The notes: generated from the letters alone by a model not told the origin. A stretch of DNA of 64,000 nt from Paraspadella gotoi (GCA_051294375.1 CM119267.1:5631992-5695991), one strand, 5' to 3'; shown: positions 24,880 through 46,627, counted from the first letter of the stretch. Program-made: numbers and translations.

Positions 24880-27127
24880 TCTCTCTCCCTCTCTCTCTCC
24901 TTTCCCTGTCAAACCGTCTCTATCTCCCGTCTTTCTTAAAAAAATTCATTCCTATCTCCATGGCGACTCGTTGACTAATGATGCATCCTCGCCTCCTCCT
25001 CCTCTTCCTCCTCCTCCTCCTCTTTCCATGAATGCCACCCCACCTTCGTTATGAGGTTGGGTCCGAGTCCAGGCGGCGCCGTGGGCGAGCGATGGTGGCG
25101 AGGGGGGGGCGAAGGCGAGCCGATTGGACTCGACGGGCATCGAAGGACATCTGGCGGGCGTCGCGTCGTCATTTTTAGCGCGATAAGTTTTTTTATTACT
25201 ACTTGGACGGAGGTGACGATTGACTTGATCACTGTCTCTGTCTGGGTCCGTCATTCTGTCTGTCTGTTTTTTTTTCAGTCGTATCTGTCTGTCTAGCTAT
25301 TCTAGTATCTATCTATCCCAGGTTTCACCCTTCGTTGACTTTTTCTTCGATTCGTAAACTTTTGATCCGTATTTTACATGTCCTTCTCTCCGCCATCCCT
25401 CACGAACCTTTTGCCACCCTCTCTGCCATCCTTTGCCACCCCTCTGCCATCTTTTGCCATCCCTCTACGCCAAAGATCGCGGGAGTCCTCGTTAGGCGAC
25501 TGAGACTTTGGTTGGGATCCGAGAGAAAAGCCTTTTTTTCCCTCGCCACCACTTTTCTTTCTTTCTTTCTTTCTTCTTTCTTTCTTTCTTTCTTTCTTTC
25601 TTCTTCCTTTCTCTTTTTCTATTCTTCTTTCTTTTTCTTTATTTCTTTATTTCTTTATTTCTTTGTTTAACTTGTTTATTTGTTTCTTTCATTTTTTTTT
25701 CTTTCCTTTCTTTATATATTAGTTTATTATTATTTATTATATTTATTTTATTTTTTCTTTCTTTCTTCTTCTTTCTTTCTTTCTTTTCTTTCTTTTCTTT
25801 CTTCTTCTTTCTTTCTTTTCTCTTTCTTTCTTTCTTCTTCTTCCCACCAATCATTGATAATGAAAATATGATAAAGATATGAAAAAACGAAGTTCAAGAT
25901 AGGAAGAAAGAAACAAGACGAGAAAACATGAATGTCGCTCAGATTAGCGATTCTACGCATTCATACATTTGAATCTTTGCGCAGTATATGTATGCGTTTT
26001 TTATGCCTCGGAAATGAATGGGGGACAAGTTACGACGGATGAAAATCATGTTATTATGTATTAAAGACGGAGGAGAGAGAAGAAGAGAGAGAGAGGAGAG
26101 GAGACGAGAGAGAGAGAGAGAGACGAGAGAGAGAGACAGATGGGAGAGTTAGCAGTCAGGTCTTCATGAACTGCATTTTTTCCAGTAATATAAATTTAAA
26201 ACATGTGACTGCATCACGTACAGCGATATAATTTTTTAAGGATAACTTTATTCTATTGTTAAACCTTTAATTAAAATAATTCTTTATCAATTTAATATTA
26301 ATACTATTTAATATTTTCATAATCACTCCTAAAATTTCCCGGTTTTTTTTCGTCGCTTCCTAGAAATTTTGTTTGTTATTTTTTCTTGGCCCCAAATTCT
26401 GTGGCTAAATTGGATTACGTCGTTTTTGATTGGATTGAGACAATCCAGAGCCGCGGTGGATGTTGGGATAGGACGGTAGTCAGGATGGGAGACGAAGAGG
26501 GTGCAGGGTTGGGGACGGGAGTGGGGTTGCAGGGTGGGGGGAAACGGAGTGGGGTGCAGGGTGGATAAAAAGTGGAATAAAGAGAAGGAGAAAAACGAGG
26601 GGAAAAAAGCGCGGATTACAGAAAACTTCAAAACTTCCAAACTTACACCTGACTATGATATCTGACGTTCTGATTCTATCTAAAACTTAGCACCAGACAA
26701 TTCGATTTTGCTGTTGAAACATAAAACACAATGATAGCCATTAATGAGAATTCTCAAATTATTGGCTGGCGTTGATGGGAAAAACTTCCGCAAAAACTTA
26801 AGGAAAATTCATTACCCTGAAATTGTCCATATCCTTGTAATAAGTCAAGTTCTTGTCCTACGTTCATTAATTCATTTATTTCATATTCTTACTTGATAGT
26901 AAACTGCCTTTCTGACACAATATAAAAATAATTTCTTAATATTTTAAATATTATTATCCAAACCAAAGTGGCCTTTGTACACCGAAAGCCGAAGCGAAAA
27001 AAAAAAAATCATCTCATTTAAACTTTTTTTTATACATGACGACGTGAAAAACAATATCTTTACCCAAAAAAAAAAAAAAAAAAAAAAAATTAAAGCCAGG
27101 ATTTTATTTTTCTTTTTCCCTTTTTTT

Positions 27128-28559
27128 ACTTTCCCACCACCCTTGCCCCCCCCACCTTTTGAAATTCTCGGAAGATGTCGTGCGATAATTAAAGGGACTG
27201 CCCCTAACGATTGGAGAAGTTTCAGCGTTTCGTTGCTGGTTGGGTTGAAATAATTGGATCAATCAATCTGTCAGTTAATCTTATTACTCAATCTATAAAT
27301 CGCATTCATCGATCTAATTCAGTCAGTGAATTTAGGACTCAATCTATCTATAAATATAATATCCCATCGATCAATCAATCATGTCAGTGAATCTATGACT
27401 CATTCCATCTATATAAATCGATCCATCGTTCAATCGCAATCAGTCAGCTGATCTATGACTCATTCCATCTATAAATTTGATCCATCGATCAATCAATCAG
27501 TCAGTGGAAATCTATGACTCATTTTCCATCTAGTAAACATCCATCGTTCAATCAATCAGTCATGTGAAATCTATGACTCATTCCATTCTATAAATCGATC
27601 ATCGATCAATCAATCAGGTCATCAGTCAATCTTGGGATATCTAAAAAACCAAACAAATCACGTAAATCAATGAATCCATCAACTAATCCAATCGATCAAT
27701 CAAAAATTAAACTCCAATCAATCGTATCACTTCCACAGGTTGCTCCTTCCCCTGCTTGTCCCCGCTGCCCCCGCCGGATGGCTTCGGCCTTGGCCTCGAC
27801 TGTCGCCGAGTCGGCCCCGTCTGCAAAGGGGCGACCCTGTTGGGCGGACCCAACTTGCCCAAGAAGTTTCGGGCGGCGTTGACCGGACCATCGTGGGAGA
27901 CGGAACGCGTGAGGGAGTTTTCTTCGTCGTTGTTTTTGGTTTTCGTTTTCGTCGTCGTCTTTAGTCGCTCTTCGTTCGGTCCATCGTTTTCGTCGTCGTT
28001 TTGTTGTTGTTTGTCGTTCCATTGTTGCTCTTAGTGTGCTTCCTTTCAGTATTTCTTTCCTCAAACTCATTTCTCCTTTCCTTCTCTTCTACTTTCCTTT
28101 CCTCCAACTTTCGTATCTCCTTCCTCGTCCTCTTCCACCTCCTTTTCTAACTTCAACCCTCTAAACCCCTTCTTCCTTCCTCCCTTTCCCCCTCCACCTC
28201 TCTTCTTCCCCCTCCTCCTCCACCCCTTCCCCTTTCCCCTCCTCCTCTTTACCTTCCCCGCCTCCCCTCTCTCTTCCCCCCTTCTCACCCTCCCTATCCC
28301 CCTCCTGGCTCTCTCTTCGCTCCCCCCCGCCACACCCTACCCCCCTCCACCCCCTTTTTTTCCTCTCCCCCCAATCCCCCATCCTTCTCCCCTTTTCTCT
28401 TCCCCTCCCTTCCCTCTTCATCCCGCTCCTCCCCCCTCCACTCTCTCTTCCTTTCCCACCTCCCTTTCCATCTCCCCACTTCCCGCTCCCAGTTGATCAA
28501 AAAAACGCCGGCCGGTGTTCAACCTGACCCACCACGACTGGGCAAGACGGTGACTCACC
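27128..28559 (+). repeat. Exact direct duplicate of 16,698-18,129
   Basis: A constant offset of 10,430 bases and, as far as I can read, no differences over about 1.43 kb, although sequence immediately upstream differs by many indels. Identity stops exactly where contig 1 ends. This is typical of one source sequence being used twice in assembly. Confidence 0.9.
27158..27253 (+). CDS. Possible galectin-like exon (R3 copy)
   Basis: Base-for-base the same as 16,728-16,823. It lies about 480 bp upstream of the Cys-rich exon on the same strand, so it could be an upstream exon of that gene or an independent remnant. The match to galectins is from spacing of Gly, Pro, Ser-Phe and hydrophobic residues only. 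Confidence 0.3.
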   Translation, partial: FEILGRCRAIIKGTAPNDWRSFSVSLLVGLK

Positions 28560-29532
28560 CCGACCTGGACATCTCTTCGCGAGCTCAAGTTCTTCGTTCG
28601 ACGCGATGGAGATTGGACGAGGATCACGAAATTCTCCGTCAGCGGGAACTAAGGTGGACGGGGGGGCGGCGGCGGGGTGGTCGTGGAGGGAACGCGAACG
28701 AAGATGCTTACCCAAATAAAACGAAGTTTGAAGTTGTTTTCATGGACAACCTAAAATTATATTTTGTTTTGTATATTTACCGAAATGGATAAATTTGAGA
28801 TAAATAGGACGAAACGGGGTTTAAGCAACAAAAAAAATAAATAAAATAACATTAATATACTAAATGAAGGATTAAAGTATTTTTCCAAAACCCAAATTCT
28901 TTAATTTTTTTCCAATTTTTATTTTTACAAATCCCAAAATTTTTAGGCTTTATCCTTTGACAGCGGGCGATTCCAACATTGACGTTTCTCGCGTTGTCAC
29001 TAAATTATTTTCATATTACCCAAAATGTAAAAATAACAATGGTGTGACAGTAAAGGCAGAGGCCGGCCAGCAATGAAGTAATAAAATTAGTAATAATAAT
29101 AATTAATAATAAATAAATAATAAATAATAAAATTTAGTTAATATTAACAGAGTAACAAATTCCGTATATATATGAACTTTTCTCGGGAAACGACCGCGCC
29201 ACTCTGATTCTAAAATGGAGTGGGGTAAAATAGAATTTCAAGCCTATCATCATTGTTTTTCTAAGAACCTTTTTGGCTACTCTACAAAATTTACGCGGAT
29301 TAAGATAATTGGCGTTCGAAAACGTCGTTTTGAAATATCCAGCTTTCAATATGCAAAGTAGATTAAAACGATTTTTTTTCCCCTCCTTTTTAGTTCATCC
29401 TGTTGGGCTTGCAACTTCACCTGCATCGGCCTCGTGTCACCATCCTCACATGTCGAAATCCGATATTGGTGTTTGAAGCAGTCCGTCAGCCGGGCTTCGT
29501 TCGGTGCGTAGGAGGACAACCAAAGGATAAAG
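27739..29532 (+). CDS. Unrecognised Cys-rich multi-exon gene (partial model)
   Basis: Three exon candidates in order on one strand: 27,739-27,908 (Cys-rich module, frameshifted here, clean in the R2 copy), 28,493-28,649 and 29,394-29,532 (the contig 1 copy at 281-412 is cleaner). The middle exon starts after CTCCCAG, holds an NLTHHDW-like stretch and ends with the acidic FFVDAMEDLDEDHEF segment before GTGGAC. The introns are CT-rich (27,909-28,492) and AT-rich. The first and last exons contain clustered cysteines; the middle one is acidic. No start, stop or known domain was identified. Several one-base indels must be assumed to join the exons. The original order inferred from all contigs places this gene divergent from the astacin gene. 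Confidence 0.35.
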
Positions 29533-29892
29533 GTCAGACGAGGACATTTTCATTTTTTTTATTTTCTTTTTTTAATTATTGTTTTTTTTTTTTTGTTTGT
29601 TTGTTTTTTTCGAGGAAAGACAGACAAATACGTAGTACATATGCAAGTTAAAGGTGTTTAGTGTTAATCTTAGTTGAAACTTGGCTGCGATATACCAACT
29701 GTTAATTATGTATCTTCCAAGAGAGATAGAGGACCACGGGCATAACAAAACGCGGACACATTGTTCAAAGTCGGAGTCAAAAAAACTTTTGCCCCGGGAT
29801 GTTATGATTGCGTTTTCGTAACGGTTTCACCAAAATTCTTTCTCTGTTCCCGACCCCCATCCCGCTCGCATCACCCACATCCTCTCTCTTTT

Positions 29893-29917
29893 NNNNNNNN
29901 NNNNNNNNNNNNNNNNN
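29893..29917. other. Assembly gap, 25 N
   Basis: A fixed-size N run between TCTCTCTTTT on the left and a GA array on the right, so the assembly broke in a microsatellite. Confidence 0.98.

Positions 29918-29948
<31 letters not shown>
29918..29948. repeat. (GA)n array at contig edge
   Basis: Pure GA to the start of contig 4. It is the counterpart of the TC array at 12,275-12,382. Confidence 0.95.
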
Positions 29949-29950
<2 letters not shown>

Positions 29951-30019
29951 CGGTGATCAAAAATACAAGAAAATCCTTTGTCACTTTTATCGAGTTTCGC
30001 GTTAAGTGGAACTCTCGTT

Positions 30020-30303
30020 CGTCCTAGTCCGTCGTCGTCGTCATCGTCGTCGTTATCGTCGTTATCGTCGTCGTCAATGTCATCGTTGTCATCGCAGTCT
30101 TCGTTATCATTTTTATCATCGCCAATTCTAATCCGTTGTTGATAATATCTTTGTCATTGTCATCTTCTCCTTTATGCTCATTGTTGTCGATGCATTGTCT
30201 TCGTTATTCAAGTAAAATAATCGTCATCATGATTGAAACCTTTTTTTTTTTGACGAGCTCTTCGTCATCATTGTCATCTTCATAATCGTTTTAATTATCA
30301 TCG

Positions 30304-30334
<31 letters not shown>

Positions 30335-30540
30335 TTTCCTTGTCATGGTCATCGTCATCATCATCATCATCATCATCATCTTCGCGTCGTTCATATCGAG
30401 TCTCCGATTTTTATTGCGATAAAAACGTTGACAGCGAAGTCCTTGAGCAATACGAAGAGGAGGACAACGACGACGATGAGATAACAACGACGACGATCGA
30501 CAACAACAACAACGACGAGGATCGACGACAACTTCTTCCC
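30020..30540. repeat. CGT/CAT/GAC trinucleotide field
   Basis: Runs of CGT, (CAT)n at about 30,296-30,384, then GAC/AAC. Frames here give only Ser, Met, Asp or Thr homopolymers. No gene is supported. Confidence 0.85.
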
Positions 30541-30856
30541 TATCATTCGGGCGTTTTAAGGGTTTGGAGCGAAGAGGTCCAGCGTTCGATTCCGCATCAT
30601 ATCGCGTTTCGTTTTCGGTTTTTTTTGTCTTCAGTGATGACAAAGAAAACTTGAGGTTATCGACAATATTACTATGAAATTGGAACAACCGATATAAAAA
30701 TTATCCATTCATTTAATAAATAAGTTATTTATATACTATTTTATTATATCATCGGAGGAGTTTTTCCTTAAATGATATTATCTATTGATATATACAAGTA
30801 ATTCGTTGCTGTTCTTTAGGATCTAACAACATGTATCAAAAAATTGCCAGGAACGG

Positions 30857-30858
30857 CT

Positions 30859-30892
<34 letters not shown>
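30857..30892. repeat. (GAC)12 array upstream of the astacin start codon
   Basis: A pure trinucleotide run about 60 bp before the ATG at 30,954, presumably in the 5' UTR or promoter. A short Asp-rich frame through it ends in an intron and is not used in the model. Confidence 0.9.
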
Positions 30893-30953
30893 AAGTAACT
30901 ATTTAAAGGTTCGTGAATTAAGTCTCACCAAAGGCAAAAAGGGTAACGAAAAA

Positions 30954-36852
<5,899 letters not shown>

Positions 36853-38527
36853 GACATATTGGAGAGTAGGAAAACCTTCTTGGCCTATGAAGTGGAAAAA
36901 GAAAAACAATTTTTTATATTTTGGTTCTAAAGTAGGATTGTTAAATAATCTTTAAATATTAAAATAAGTATTATGTTTATTTTGTTATTTTGTTAGAGGC
37001 ACTTTTAGATAGATTGATCGAGTTAGTAAGTCAAATTTTAATCGATTTTATTTTTTCAGATCAGGTGGACAACTGAAAAACTGGATTTAATTATTTTATT
37101 AATTCTTTCGTTCTGATAGACGTCAAAACTCGATTTAACTAGTATGGCTGAGTTTTCATATCCGCCTTGCCAGTCACCACCGGCTGTTTGTATAAGTCAC
37201 CAGCGGACCCTAACGCTTTGTGGGCAATGTTTGACGGCCAATGGCAGAAACTCTTGACGCCAATAGCTAAGATGCACCCGGTGTAAAGCAAAAAAAAAAA
37301 AAAAAAGAATATAAATAAATATTCTTTTATACAATATGTATACATTTAGTAATCTCAAATTAAGAAATCCAAAAAAGTATGGGTGTTTTAAAAGTGTAAA
37401 AAAATAAAAGAAGCAACATAACTCGAAGGCAGGAATGTGATGAAAACGTGATCAATACCCAAGAGACCTTGTATCGTCACTATTTTCCAAAATAAACATA
37501 TTTTTATTTCTCATCCCTGAACTAAAAGTCTAACTCTAACCTTTTACCCAAACCCTAACCTAATCGCTAATCCTAATTCCAAACCCCTCAACTAAAAACT
37601 AACCTAATTCTAAATTTAAGCTTAAATGAAGCGCTTTTGGAAAATATGTACGGTCCAGGTATGGCAAAAATTCAAGGTCAAAAAAACGTACCCAGGACTT
37701 CATATTTATATTATTATAAAATAATCTATTACATTTAAACTCATTTTCTGTTTTTAAGTTATTCTTTATGTGTCAATTTGAAATCATTAGATTTCTTTCC
37801 TTATTTTCTTCTGCTTCGTTCTTTCGTTTTTAAATTATACCATGCCGGATTTTTTTTTTCATCATAGAATCCTGGATAGGAGAAAAAAAAACCTGACTTG
37901 ATTTCTCTGTCTGTCTGACTCTCTTTTTCATCTCTTTTGATCCTGAGTATAAATTTCCCAAAAACCTGAATTCAACTTTCATTCTCTCTCTTTTCTTTTT
38001 CTCTCTTTCTCGTTTAATCATTAAAAATGTATCATTTTTCTTTTGCTAATTGAGACGACCCGGATTTCGCCATTTCTCTCGTGGAACTGGTTTCATTTTA
38101 CGTCAGTTTTCGAAATTAATTCTCGATCGATGAAAGTAGTGGCTAGTGAGGCGCCGAACTAACCTATAAAAACCACTCGCCTTTCGTCGCGGTCATTTGT
38201 TCAAAGGGACGATCTCTTTCTCCGTCTATAGAGAATCACTTTGATTCTCTAATTTTATTTTGCCGTCGAATTTTAATTCGAGATTTTTGAAATACCGAAA
38301 CCATGAAGATTCTTCATTGAAGAATCCACGAATAATTCGAGTTCGTATGGACGCTCCCATCTCCAGATGCATAGTCAAAGTAAGTGGGGTAACTCGTGAT
38401 TCAAACCATTTCTACTTTTTAGAGTCTCTTAAGACTTTTAAGAGTTCACGCTCTAGAACATTTTGTAATACATACATTTACTAAACTCGAAAAGATAAAA
38501 GAAAATTGTTTTTCTTCTATGCAACAG
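36853..38527. other. Intergenic region between astacin and acyl-CoA synthetase
   Basis: Holds the astacin 3' UTR and the unidentified 5' end of the synthetase. A degenerate telomere-like patch with CCCTAACC and CTAAC words lies at about 37,520-37,615. No polyadenylation signal stands out close to the stop codon. Upstream synthetase exons (its N-terminus) should lie here or before, but I could not define them. Confidence 0.5.
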
Positions 38528-41009
<2,482 letters not shown>

Positions 41010-41681
41010 CCTCGTTTTCTTTATAGGGAGGGGGGAGTGAATGGGTCGATTTTTTTCATACTCACTCCTACATTTTGTTCTAATTGTTGTTGTATTTATT
41101 TGTATTTGTATTTGTAGATAGAACATTCGTTTTTACGTGTATGTGTTTCCTAGGTAAAATTGCTGGTTTATTGAATCCCTGCAGGTTATTTAGTTACTGC
41201 TTACTCATTTTCTTTTACTTGTGATAAGTATGATACTCGTGATCTGATAATCGATATTAACACTGAAATTATTCGTTTTGACTGTCGCCATTACTTTGAA
41301 CCTTAGCAAACCAATTGAACCATGTCCGAAACGAAATTACTTTTAAATTTAAAATATGTTTAGTTTTTGTAAACGCCATTAACAGAAGATTTTATTGAAA
41401 CAAATCAAGTAAAAGTTAAAAGATTTGAAAAAAAAACTCAAGAAATTCACGGATATGAAACCGGATTCGATCGGACGATATTAATCGAGGAAAGCTAAAA
41501 ACCCGAAAAACTTGAAAGCGAAGAATAAAATGTCAATCATAAAACGACAAAAATTAAATCCTAAAATTTAAATTAAATCCAAATTAAATCCTAACATAAT
41601 TAATAGCAATGGTTTCAAAGCCACGGGGTGAATGGACGTAATGATACTGATAAGCTATCGAAAAAAAGGCCGGTTACTGAC

Positions 41682-41739
<58 letters not shown>

Positions 41740-42730
41740 TGCTCATACAGCATTATTATTATAACTATTATGCAATATAATATCTTACCTAATTTTTTTT
41801 CCCAAACAACATAGTAGCTAATATAACAAGGCTAGGTTTTTCAATGTGTGAGTGTATGGTGCCCTCAGAGGGTTTATTTTTTCGTTAATTACCCTGTAGT
41901 ACCGCGAAAACATCTGCCTTCTGATGTTACAAACACTATCCTTTAGCAACACCTCTAACATTTTCATCGCTTCGCCTTTCTTCTGCAACAGTGAACTGAG
42001 AACGTCTTTGAGAAAACAGTAGCAGGACTTCCAATGAAGGAACCCAAATTGACTGGGCTTCTTAATTTTCGATTCGTAAAAACAAAATTACTTTCCAACT
42101 CTTTATTGCACTTTTCTTATTTATTTCTTCCTTTTTTTGTCTGAGAAAATAGATTTTAAAAAATATAAAAAAGAAACGGCAAAAAAGAAAGGTGAGAAAA
42201 TTTCATCAAATTCAACTTTTTTGTTACCCTCCATTTTTTTTCCGCCAGTTCACTACTGATCGTCTAATAATTTGAAAAACATTAAGTGCCGAAAAGTTCT
42301 CTGCCCGTTTTTTTTTTCCTCTTAATTTTTTTTTTTCTGCGCCTCGTCTCGTTTCTCATTTTATACCGAGAAGACAAAAGAGCAGCTGGCGTCGCGAAAA
42401 GCCGCTTGATGTCGGGACGAGCGGAGAAAATTCCCGCCACGCCTCGACTCCACCTGTCGCCTTTTGTCGACGCATTAGAATCGCGACTTTTTTTTTTGGA
42501 GGACGGGGGGGGGCGCGCATCTTTCTGTCTCGTCTAATTGTTCGCTCGTCTGTTGCTTTCGTGTTTTTTTTTCTTGTTCTTTTTGGGATTTTTTATACAT
42601 ATGTTCTTCTTTCTAATATTTTAGATTCTTTCGTTCTTTCATTTTTTTTTCTTTCATTCATTCTTTCTCTCTTTTCTATATTTCTTTCTTTTTTTCTTCC
42701 TTTTCTCATTTTTTTCTCTCTCGTATTCTA
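41010..42730. other. Non-coding stretch downstream of the synthetase
   Basis: Contains the synthetase 3' UTR (a possible AATAAA at 41,524) and a TC array at 41,685-41,734. A short open patch at 42,286-42,537 lacks recognisable domains. I see no supportable gene. Confidence 0.5.
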
Positions 42731-43061
42731 TCATTCATTCATTCATTCATTCATTCATTCATTCATTCATTCATTCATTCATTCATCAAAAAACGCACAG
42801 TTGAAACAGGACGTAAGCCGGACGAACACTGAATCTGTCAGAAAAACTGGTATTGATTGTTTTTCTTGAGAGACCAATGCATAAAAATCCAGGGACGTGA
42901 AGGGAGAAAGGAAAAGAGGATGAGGAGGAGGAGCAGGAGGAGGAGGAGGAGGAGGAAGAGAGAAAAGGTTGAACACATTCTCCGCCAAATATTGACTTCT
43001 GACCTTCGACAATGCGGCACCCGGCCACACTTCCTCCATTATTGGAGCCATCCTGACCTTA

Positions 43062-43144
<83 letters not shown>

Positions 43145-43377
43145 CTTCTTCGCGTCTCATCGCCACTCTCATCATCTCTCGCCTATCTGTTTCCTATCTG
43201 TTCGTTACCTCACTCTCTCCTCTCTCATTTCTCGCAAGATTAGGCGAGAGAGTGAAAAGTCGAAAAATCGAGCGAAAAACTTTTTTTTTTCATTTCTCGA
43301 GGTAAAAGAGAAAAAATACAACGAAATGACAATAAAGGGGAGAGAGAGGAGAAAAGAGGAGGAGAGAGAGAAGAGAG

Positions 43378-43409
<32 letters not shown>

Positions 43410-43556
43410 AAGAGAGAGGAGAGAGAGAGAGTAGAAGGAGAGAAATTGAAAGTCGACGCGGCGAGCGAGAAAAACGCTGAACTTTGACAAGAGAGAGAAA
43501 CGGTGTGTGCGGAATGAAATAAGTCGGAAATCGGTAGAGGTGAAGAGAGAGAGAGA

Positions 43557-43631
<75 letters not shown>

Positions 43632-43640
43632 GCGACAGCC
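42731..43640. repeat. Microsatellite cluster: (ATTC)n, (AGG)n, (TC)n, (GA)n
   Basis: (ATTC)n at 42,731-42,786, AGG-rich at 42,918-42,960, pure TC at 43,066-43,142 and a long interrupted GA field at 43,335-43,630. Long SLSLSL and RERERE frames here are repeat translation. Confidence 0.9.
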
Positions 43641-45990
43641 AACTCCCGACCGCTCGACCTCTGCTAAATTGCAAGGTTGAATTTCGAAGATGGGTGCAAA
43701 AAACAAATTGCCAACAGAGTATAGAGAGGGCGAACTCGATTGGGTGGGATTACTCTGGGGTGAGAAAGGGTGGGGTTAAAAAGGGTAGGTTGAGGAAAGG
43801 TAAGGTGAGAGAGATGAATGAGATTAAAAGATGATAAAAGTATTTATATTCGATTGGGTTCGCGTAAAAGAGATCGTAATATTTTGAACTGCCCGGATAT
43901 TGTTAATATATTAATCTAAATTATGCTGAAATAGTAAAATTGAGTTATGAGCTTACAAGAGTATGAAATTTATACAAACAATATAAAATGTATCATTCAT
44001 TCATTAAACAAGCTATCATGCCTCATACTTTGGACAGGCAAAGGTGATTTAAGGCCTGTATCTTTCTTTCGAGATAATAACTAATAACATATATACTTTA
44101 TTGTAATACTCAGAAGCTGACTGTCATGAAATTGGTGATACTAATATAAAAATTCCTTCATTCATTAAACAAGCTAACTTGCCCCTGACTAATTTGAAAT
44201 CTTTGCCAACAACCAAGTTAGCAACAAAGGGTTAAGGCAAAATCGATTCTGTGAGGCTCAAGGTTGACGCTAAACTTGGGGATGGTTGAGCTTTAAAGCC
44301 AGAGAAAGCATCGGGTAAGGCTCACGACGGCAACACAAAATTGGGAAATGTTTCGTAAGTGGATGGATCGGCTTCGCGGCGACTAGAGAATATCTCCAAG
44401 GAGCGATATGCGGAGATAAAGTTGTGAGTCGAATGGACCCCAGTTTATTCTTTCCCTTCAAGGATACAGAATTTTAGGTTCCATTCTTTTATTTAAAAGG
44501 TCGAATCGTGGAAGGGAAAGGGATAACGTACCACTTTCTGGATTTTGGGAATTTTTTTCTGGGTCTGTACATTGTTCATTGTTCGAAGACCGAAACTGGT
44601 AAGCTGGGTTTCAGAAACAGGTTACTGTTACTGTGTCATAAATTGTAATATTTAATGGTCTGATGTTTAATGTTTAATGTTTAATGAAATTCAATTATTA
44701 AACTACCTTACTGAAGAATTGATAGAATGGTTAAATTCAACTTATTTAAATACTAAATCTAAAAAAAATATAAATAAATATATTGGATTTATTCTTTCGC
44801 AAGGCGAGTACCCTTAGTCTGGGATTCGAGGTCTCGTTGTCCCCCGGGCACCAACAACGAACCTTCCAAATTTCCATTTATTCTGGAGCGAAGGTGAAAC
44901 ATTTAAGAGGGAGAAATCCGTCATCGCCGTTTGGAACCGTGAGGGGGCGGGGGCGGGGAGGCAGGGGTGGAAATGGAAAAGGGATGTGGAAAATAGAGTA
45001 GCGGGTAAGTTGAACTAGAAACCTGGACGGGAATAGCGTTGGATGGACGTTTGATATCGCACGAGGACAGAAATTGTATTCGGTAAAATTACGAGAGGGA
45101 GAAGGAAAAGAAGAAAAGTGAAACCAAAACATTTGGAGGACAATTTTAAACGTCGGGAAGTTTGATGTCGCAAAAACCTAAACTTGGCAATTCGCGAAAG
45201 TATAGCTGGTACGAAATGTTACAATTCGCCATTCGCGGAAATAAAAGCAAAGTAATTATGATGTGTACCAATTTCATAAAATTCAGCTCCTTGTATTTTG
45301 ATGCTGGGCGGAGTACAATATAGTATTACCCGATCTAATACTTAAGGAAGTTGTCTTATCACACAATTGAAACATTCTTTGAAAAATTATAGGGAAGCCA
45401 GGTACTCAGGGAGTGAATAAATGAGACTGTGAGAGAGTCTTGATTGAAAGCTTGCAGGGACCTGCTATGTCAGGGGCAAGATAGCTTATTTATTAAACGA
45501 ATGGATAATTTATATATTGATTGTGCCAAATTCATAAAGAAAAAGAAGGGAATCGGAAATGAAAAACAAAAAAAGAGAAAAAGAAAGAAAATCCATTTGA
45601 AGAAAAAAGAAAATATGAACCCATCGTTTCTAGATTCGCCTGAAGTCAAAAACTCAGGCGGAAAAATTTCGCGCGAAATATAAACAGTGAAGGAATTAAT
45701 TCATATTAATGGAAAAGAGGAAGAATTAGTATAAAAGGTTAATGATTACTATAATATGGTAATAATGGCGAGTAAAACCAGAGAATCAGAGCAAAAAAAA
45801 GGGTGAATATCAAAAATATAAAATTTTGATATTATGTATGTAAATTGATAAATATTTAATTCTTATTGAAATGGCTTTACGCAGGAAAAAAAAAACGCAC
45901 TTGAACGAAAACCAAATAAATTTACTCGGCCTTTATTCTCATCTCGTAAATATTCTTTTAAAGTCTAATAAACTGAAAATAACTCGGGCA
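43641..45990. other. Intergenic stretch with repeat family 1 copies
   Basis: Two partial family 1 units at 43,990-44,200 and a longer one at 45,340-45,560. Short frames at 44,783-45,001 and 44,270-44,461 show no family. I see no supportable gene. Confidence 0.5.
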
Positions 45991-46019
45991 TATGAGCTTG
46001 TCCAGGCGTTACTTTTTCT

Positions 46020-46050
46020 TTCTCTTCGACTCTCTCTCTCTTCCCTCTCT

Positions 46051-46125
<75 letters not shown>

Positions 46126-46546
46126 ACATGAAATCACCGCGTTTTTTCTCTCTCTCTCTCTCTCTCCCTTTGCTTGAATTTATGTTCCGCAAGAGGAGAT
46201 TTTCCTTTGTTTCTCCTATGGTTTGCTTCACCTCTGGTTCTTCAACAATGGGAACGATAATGATGAATGTCTTTCTTACAAAGCGGAAACTAATTAAGGT
46301 AAAGGAAGGAAGAAAATTCCGCTCTTATTATCTATGGGGGGCCCCCCCTTTCTTCTCTCCCGTTTTCTTCTCTCTCCGTCTCGCTCTCTCTCTTTCTTTC
46401 TATCGCCATAGGGTGCTATCGCTGGTTTCTTTCTCCGTCTCTCTCTCTCTCTCGCTGTCTCTCTTTCTCTCTTTCCCTCTCTTTTTATCTCTTTCTTTCT
46501 CTTTCACTTTTTCACATTATCTCTTTCTCTTTCTCTTTTTTCACTC

Positions 46547-46627
<81 letters not shown>

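Larger units (their letters stand above)
18155..28088. repeat. Large foldback palindrome (R2 arm, loop, R3 arm)
   Basis: Positions 18,155-22,810 are the reverse complement of 23,128-28,088, allowing for the gap and small indels. The arms flank a loop (22,811-23,127) made of TC array, unique core and GA array. All landmarks are mirrored: (GAAA)n at 20,086-20,372 against (CTTT)n at 25,553-25,845, (AAT)n at 22,470-22,560 against (ATT)n at 23,373-23,462, and the G-run near 22,366 against the C-run near 23,556. A natural palindrome, an inverted duplication or a missed-hairpin read chimera would all look like this. Confidence 0.9.

Noticed and set aside
30540-30605. TTCGATTCC stretch resembling a tRNA T-arm
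   Set aside because: The stem does not pair properly over five bases, and I could find no anticodon or D arm upstream.
43205-43706. Three overlapping long minus-strand frames, about 140 codons each
   Set aside because: They are SLSLSL translations of an interrupted GA field. All three frames are open, which is composition and not selection.
46190-46260. MVCFTSGSSTMGT resembling the CFTSGTTG motif of acyl-CoA synthetases
   Set aside because: Only about seven residues match, with no flanking family residues and no neighbouring exons. Probably chance.
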